Assembly: GCA_947652115.1 (NCBI GenBank) | Contig: OX393567.1 | Span: forward strand, 243,501 to 307,500 | DNA from: Blastomussa wellsi | Taxonomy: Eukaryota; Cnidaria; Anthozoa; Scleractinia; Plerogyridae | DNA: 64,000 bases | Direction of reading: 5' to 3' | In this document: positions 60,401 to 64,000 of the stretch, in pieces | Position numbering within the stretch: position 1 is the first letter of the stretch | Layout of the letters: every line of letters begins with the position of its first letter | Notes under the pieces: generated by a model | Databases searched by the model: none | What the model was told of the DNA's origin: nothing | Seen by the model: the letters and a program-made list of their open reading frames with translations, nothing else | Program-made: the position numbers and the translations under genes

Positions 60401-60791
60401 CTGCTTGCAGTTAGCTTTCACTTTTGCTTGCAGTAAATTGGGGTTCTTAGCTAGTGTCTAGTTGGTGTGGTTCTTGGCAAGTGAGTGTACTCTGCTTCAA
60501 ATTTTCCTGGGTTCGATTCCCAGTTTCTGGAATAAAATATTTTCTTTCTTTTTTTGGAAAAATAAAACTTAGTGTGGAATTTGTGTGGATAATCTGGTCC
60601 CGGTTAATGTTATATAAGGTCAGGCACAGAAGTGCTTGAAATAAATGTTTCAAAGATTGCAATGGCAGTTACTCTATAATGCTAGACAGAAGGAATGATT
60701 CACTAACCTCGGGGTGATTATGTTTCCACGCGTTATACTCTTCTTTGAGTCTTTCCACTGGATCCACAAAATTTGCTCTGGTCGCCGCCAT
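57416..60791 (-). CDS. UBC9-like SUMO E2 lacking the active-site cysteine, 7 exons
   Basis: Minus-strand exons 60791-60708, 60217-60154, 59375-59356, 59139-59067, 58637-58528, 58415-58336 and 57488-57416 join with phases 0,1,0,1,0,2 into 167 aa. The UBC9 (UBE2I) fold is easy to follow: [68 protein letters not shown], then [17 protein letters not shown]9 carries SUMO as a thioester on Cys93. Here that position is Ser (codon TCC), Tyr87 is Phe and Asp127 is Glu, while Asn85 of the HPN motif is kept. The frame and all splice sites are intact, so it looks like a real pseudo-enzyme or altered paralogue rather than a relic. Intron 1 holds a SINE-like repeat. Start codons of this gene and METTL15 are 68 bases apart. 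Confidence 0.93.
60040..60065. repeat. Short GC-rich hairpin
   Basis: CAGCCCGGCTAACCGGGCTG folds into 8-bp arms with a CTAA loop, in intron 2 of the UBC9-like gene. The surrounding CCAGGCTGAAAATTAT suggests the edge of a MITE, not resolved. Confidence 0.6.
60440..60660 (+). mobile_element. tRNA-like SINE relic in UBC9-like intron 1
   Basis: A-box-like TAGTTGGTGTGG (about 60457) and B-box GGGTTCGATTCCCAG (about 60508-60522) have tRNA-like spacing, followed by a T-rich and A-rich 3' part ending near GAAATAAATG. Antisense to the gene. No target duplication identified. Confidence 0.55.
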
Positions 60792-60859
60792 TTTGAAATT
60801 AGGCGAGCTTGAATCCGCAATGTTTTTGGTCAGTCGCTTCACACAAATGACAAAACAAA
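60792..60859. promoter_or_regulatory. Bidirectional start region, UBC9-like / METTL15
   Basis: Only 68 bases separate the start codon of the UBC9-like gene (60791, -) from that of METTL15 (60860, +). Both transcripts must start within or across this interval, so 5' UTRs are very short or overlap the opposite gene. No TATA box is visible. This is inference from the gene models. Confidence 0.65.
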
Positions 60860-61708
60860 ATGACGGCAAGTTCTTTGTCGTCGTTTTGTGCAAGAAGTCT
60901 CTTCATATTTCCTTCTCAGAAATTGCGAGTCTTCTGTACTCAAGGCGATTCACACACCGTTCATGTCCCTGTGATGCTGAAAGAATGTATTAGCTTTCTT
61001 GCTCCTCGTGATGGACAAGTAAGTCATTTTTTTTCACTGCGAATTATAGGTCACAAGTTTAAATAATTTTCGTGCAAACCAGTGATTTCCTTTTCCATAT
61101 CGCTACTTTGTTTTCCTAAGAAAGGAGAATCAGGCTACCCTTTGGTACCCCTCTTTGAAATTTTAACGTCAAACTGAAAGCAATGTAAAGGCATCTGGAA
61201 AATATGACCGGGATTGAAAAGGATATATGTTCGTAATTGTTTACGTCACAGAAGACAGGAAGTAGAAATAATTATGTTTGTACCATAGCAAAACCGATCC
61301 AACTTCTGTTTCTCTAATCAGCTAAAAATCCAGGCATAACTAATCGACGACATCAATGAGTAATCGATAGGTAATCGATGGGTATTTAGTTGATTAGTCA
61401 TTGATTATATATTGCCAATGATGAATTAGTAACGGATGACTAATCAATAGGCCACAAAATTTTCAGTTATTGATTAGTCATTGATTGCATCGATTACTGG
61501 TAGTCATTGATTGCAATGATTAGTAACTGATTTCATTCATTTTTAGACTGGTTACTGTTCAGCTTTTTTAGTATAAAAAGAAGTGAGAATAAACTGTGAC
61601 GCATATATGAAATAATTCATATTTGAACTGTGGATGTAGATGAAAGTGAAGAATGATCATCGCAGTGAATTTCCAATTTAAGCAATTGGAAAGAAGAAGC
61701 CTGGAAAA

Positions 61709-61739
<31 letters not shown>

Positions 61740-63657
61740 CCTCCGCAAATACCGGTGTGATGCTCTACCAACTGAGCTTTGACGCCACACATTGGGAGCG
61801 AGGTCAATTTATTGAGTTCATATTTTCCCGTGGATTGAAATGATGTGACATATATATGAAATAATTCATATTTGAACTGCGGATGTAGATAAAAGTGAAG
61901 AATGATCATCACAGTAAATTTGCACTGGTATTTGCGGAGGTCACAGGTTCGAATCCAGTTGAAGCCCTGATTTTTTCAGGCTTCTTTCCAATTGCTTAAA
62001 TTGGAAATTCACTGCAATGACCACTCTTCACTTTCATTCAAGAATAAACTGTATTTGCGATTAGCACTGCATGTCTTGACATGCCGGTAAGTCGTTTGAC
62101 CTTTTCGTAGGTGTAATTACAAAAAGGAATGCCAGATATACAGAGAAATATGTATTTCACAGATAAAACTATCACAAACGAAAATATTGGTATAAGAAAG
62201 CAAAAAAATTGCAATAATTGCACCGTATCATAGTCGATGAGTAATCAACTTTTTCAGCACTACTGTAGTTTGGAGTTATGCAGTCTGGTGAGAAATCTGA
62301 GGTTGGAAAAAAAGTTTAACTGTCTCATATACTATTACAGGTTTTTGTAGATGCAACGTTTGGCTCAGGGGGACATACTGCTGCAGTTCTTTCAAGTGCA
62401 AACTGCAAAGTGTATGCAGTTGACAGAGATCCAAGTGCTGTAGAAATAGCAAACATCCTTTCAGAGAGACCTGAGTTTAAAGGAAGGTTGTTTCCCATAT
62501 TGGGGAAATTTAGTAATATCTACAAAGTTCTTCAAGGAAGAGGGATTAAAAATGAATCTGTAGATGGAATGTTGCTTGACATTGGTGCCTCGAGTATCCA
62601 ATTTGATGATCCAGACAGGGGATTTTCATTTTACAAAGATGGTCCTCTGGATATGAGAATGGATGTAAGAAATGTAACCAAGGAAAGAGAAGATGGTAAA
62701 AGGCTACTGATGACAGCGGCTGATGTAGTCAATTCTATCAACGAGACAGAGCTTACAGCTGTGCTAAGGCAATATGGTCAAGAAAAGGAGGCTGGTTAGC
62801 GTTTATGAATGTATTACTTTTTAATTGTGCCAGTGGCCCAGATGGTTCATACCCTTGGAAGACCCATTTTACATTTCTGTAATACACTTTTCTGCACAGT
62901 TTCAAAGCAGAAGACCCATACCCGATAGCAATTTCTGACAGACCAGAATTTCTGACTACCCCTCCCCCTCCTCCTGGCTGGCTGGCTGGCTGGCTCTCCT
63001 TGGTGGTCAGTTTCTGTATTCTCATAACCGTGTGCCAGGATTTCTATTGCCATTACAAGGAGAATTAACATGCTAAACGTTTCTGAGTTTTTTTTTTTTT
63101 GTTCTACAGTTCGGATATCGAGGGCTATTGTACGAGCCCGTGGAAAAAAGCCAATACTTTTCACAAGACAGTTAGCAGCCATTGTAACAGCTGCTGTGCG
63201 CTATGACCGAAGTGATAGATTCTCCCGCCACCACCCTGCAGCAAGGACGTTCCAAGCACTGCGCATACTTGTAAACGATGAACTGAATGAACTTCAGTGC
63301 GCCCTAAAATCTGCACGCAAACTGCTGCGTCCTGGTGGGCGCCTTGTAGTCATTTCATTTCACGCTTTAGAAGACTCGATTGTTAAACATTTCTTTAAAG
63401 ACACAAACTCCGAAGTGAGCTATCTGCGATCAAGAACAAAAGTCGCAGGCAAGGCGAAGGCAAGCACATGGCTTCCCCTCCACAAGAAAGTTATTTATCC
63501 TACCGATGAGGAAGTTTATCTTAATCCAAGGTCACGGTCAGCTAAACTGCGGGCTGCAGCTAAAGCGGACAACTTGATTCTAGATTTAACTGAGCTTACA
63601 AACTTATTGGACAGGTCCTCAGGGCAGAGTTTTTACAATGGTACAACTCCTGCATGA
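60860..63657 (+). CDS. METTL15: METTL15, mitochondrial 12S rRNA m4C methyltransferase, 3 exons
   Basis: Exons 60860-61018, 62341-62794 and 63110-63657 join with phases 0 and 1 into 386 aa. This is the RsmH/MraW family: HVPVMLKECISFL, the SAM-binding motif VDATFGSGGHTAA, AVDRDPSAVEIA, DGMLLDIGASSIQFDDPDRG, then FSFYKDGPLDMRMD, RTFQALRILVNDEL and LLRPGGRLVVISFHALEDS. All core motifs are intact. The N terminus (TASSLSSFCARSLFIFPSQK) is Ser/Arg rich without acids, as expected for a mitochondrial targeting peptide. The enzyme makes N4-methylcytidine in mitochondrial small-subunit rRNA and supports mitoribosome assembly. Length is near that of the human protein (about 400 aa). Intron 1 contains a tRNA-like inverted repeat. 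Confidence 0.95.
61340..61545. repeat. Degenerate GATTAGTCATTGATT repeats
   Basis: Many loose copies of TGATTAGTCATTGATT and TAATCGATGGGT-type phrases in METTL15 intron 1. Low-complexity, period not constant. Confidence 0.65.
61640..62038. mobile_element. tRNA(Thr)-like repeat in inverted pair
   Basis: A tRNA-like segment on the minus strand (61786-61714: GCTCAGTTGGTAGAGC A-box and D stem, GGTTCGAATCC B-box) faces a second, 3'-half copy on the plus strand (61922-61966). The arms 61640-61757 and 61922-62038 are inverted copies that continue into a shared tail (CCAATTGCTTAAATTGGAAA). The segment ATGAAATAATTCATATTTGA is also present twice in direct order (about 61607 and 61854). The anticodon-loop region suggests a Thr-like origin, but the conserved U33 is missing and stems mismatch, so it is a repeat, not a working tRNA. 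Confidence 0.8.
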
Positions 63658-64000
63658 AAATCGTCTTCTCAAACTTGCTTGCTTGGCACTAATACAGTTA
63701 TGGAATCTTCATCTCTGAAATCTGTTTATGCGCGAATTCATTTTACACGTATGTAGATAAAATATATTTATGAGGAGTTAAAGAAGGTAAAATGACTCCA
63801 CCAACTTACTCGTGGTACGTTTCGTCCATAATTTGAACAGTGTGCAGAACTATGGGAGGGAGAACAAACAAAAATTACAGAATTCAAAACAAGTTATTTT
63901 ATTACCACTAAAACAATATAATTGAAATGTATACATGAAATTCTGTGAATATTTCAAATTTATGAATTATTAAACTGTACAGTTTTGTAAGTTTTGTGGA
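63658..64000. other. 3' flank of METTL15
   Basis: Non-coding AT-rich sequence to the window edge. No canonical AATAAA seen directly after the stop codon; ATAAAATATATTTATG near 63757 is a weak variant. Confidence 0.4.

Noticed and set aside
60669..60893. N-terminally extended UBC9-like start at 60893
   Set aside because: It would be antisense to METTL15 coding sequence; MAATRANF at 60791 fits the UBC9 length better.
61714..61786. Functional tRNA-Thr gene on the minus strand
   Set aside because: U33 is missing, stems mismatch and the sequence continues into a repeated tail with an inverted partner copy.

Overview
The window reads as nuclear DNA of an intron-rich animal. I infer an anthozoan cnidarian, most likely a stony coral, from the clustered TRIM-NHL genes, a DIRS-type retroelement and several short repeats I associate with coral genomes. 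No tool was available to confirm the species. I resolved seven multi-exon host genes, with intron phases that agree from start codon to stop codon, plus one near-complete DIRS retrotransposon and many smaller mobile elements.

Layout. 1-35 kb holds three paralogous TRIM-NHL genes: RING, two B-boxes, coiled coil, filamin domain and six NHL repeats, 746-750 aa each. The first is at 1.4-5.2 kb (+). The second (22.6-27.4 kb, -) and third (29.1-34.7 kb, +) are divergent and 1.7 kb apart. Between the first and second lie a six-exon gene for an unrecognised 302-aa protein (7.9-12.5 kb, -), a nested transposon block (12.86-18.57 kb) and a decayed C2H2 zinc-finger gene (19.1-20.8 kb). In the block, a 5.27-kb DIRS element sits inside a TTAA-flanked element and is itself interrupted by a LINE fragment.

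35.5-38.9 kb holds two 35-bp minisatellites of the same family in opposite orientation, 21 and 52 units, each an exact multiple of 35 bp. 39.8-52.1 kb is a 15-exon ERGIC2 gene for an early-secretory cargo receptor, with introns loaded with SINE-like, hAT-like and microsatellite sequence. 52.2-57.4 kb has no gene I can support.

57.4-63.7 kb is a head-to-head pair with only 68 bp between start codons. The minus-strand gene encodes a complete UBC9-like SUMO E2 in which the active-site Cys is Ser and two further catalytic residues are changed. The plus-strand gene is METTL15, a mitochondrial 12S rRNA methyltransferase of the RsmH family.

The most notable items are the cysteine-less UBC9-like protein on a compact bidirectional promoter, the indel-free inverted minisatellite pair, and the DIRS element whose internal complementary region records the joined element ends exactly.
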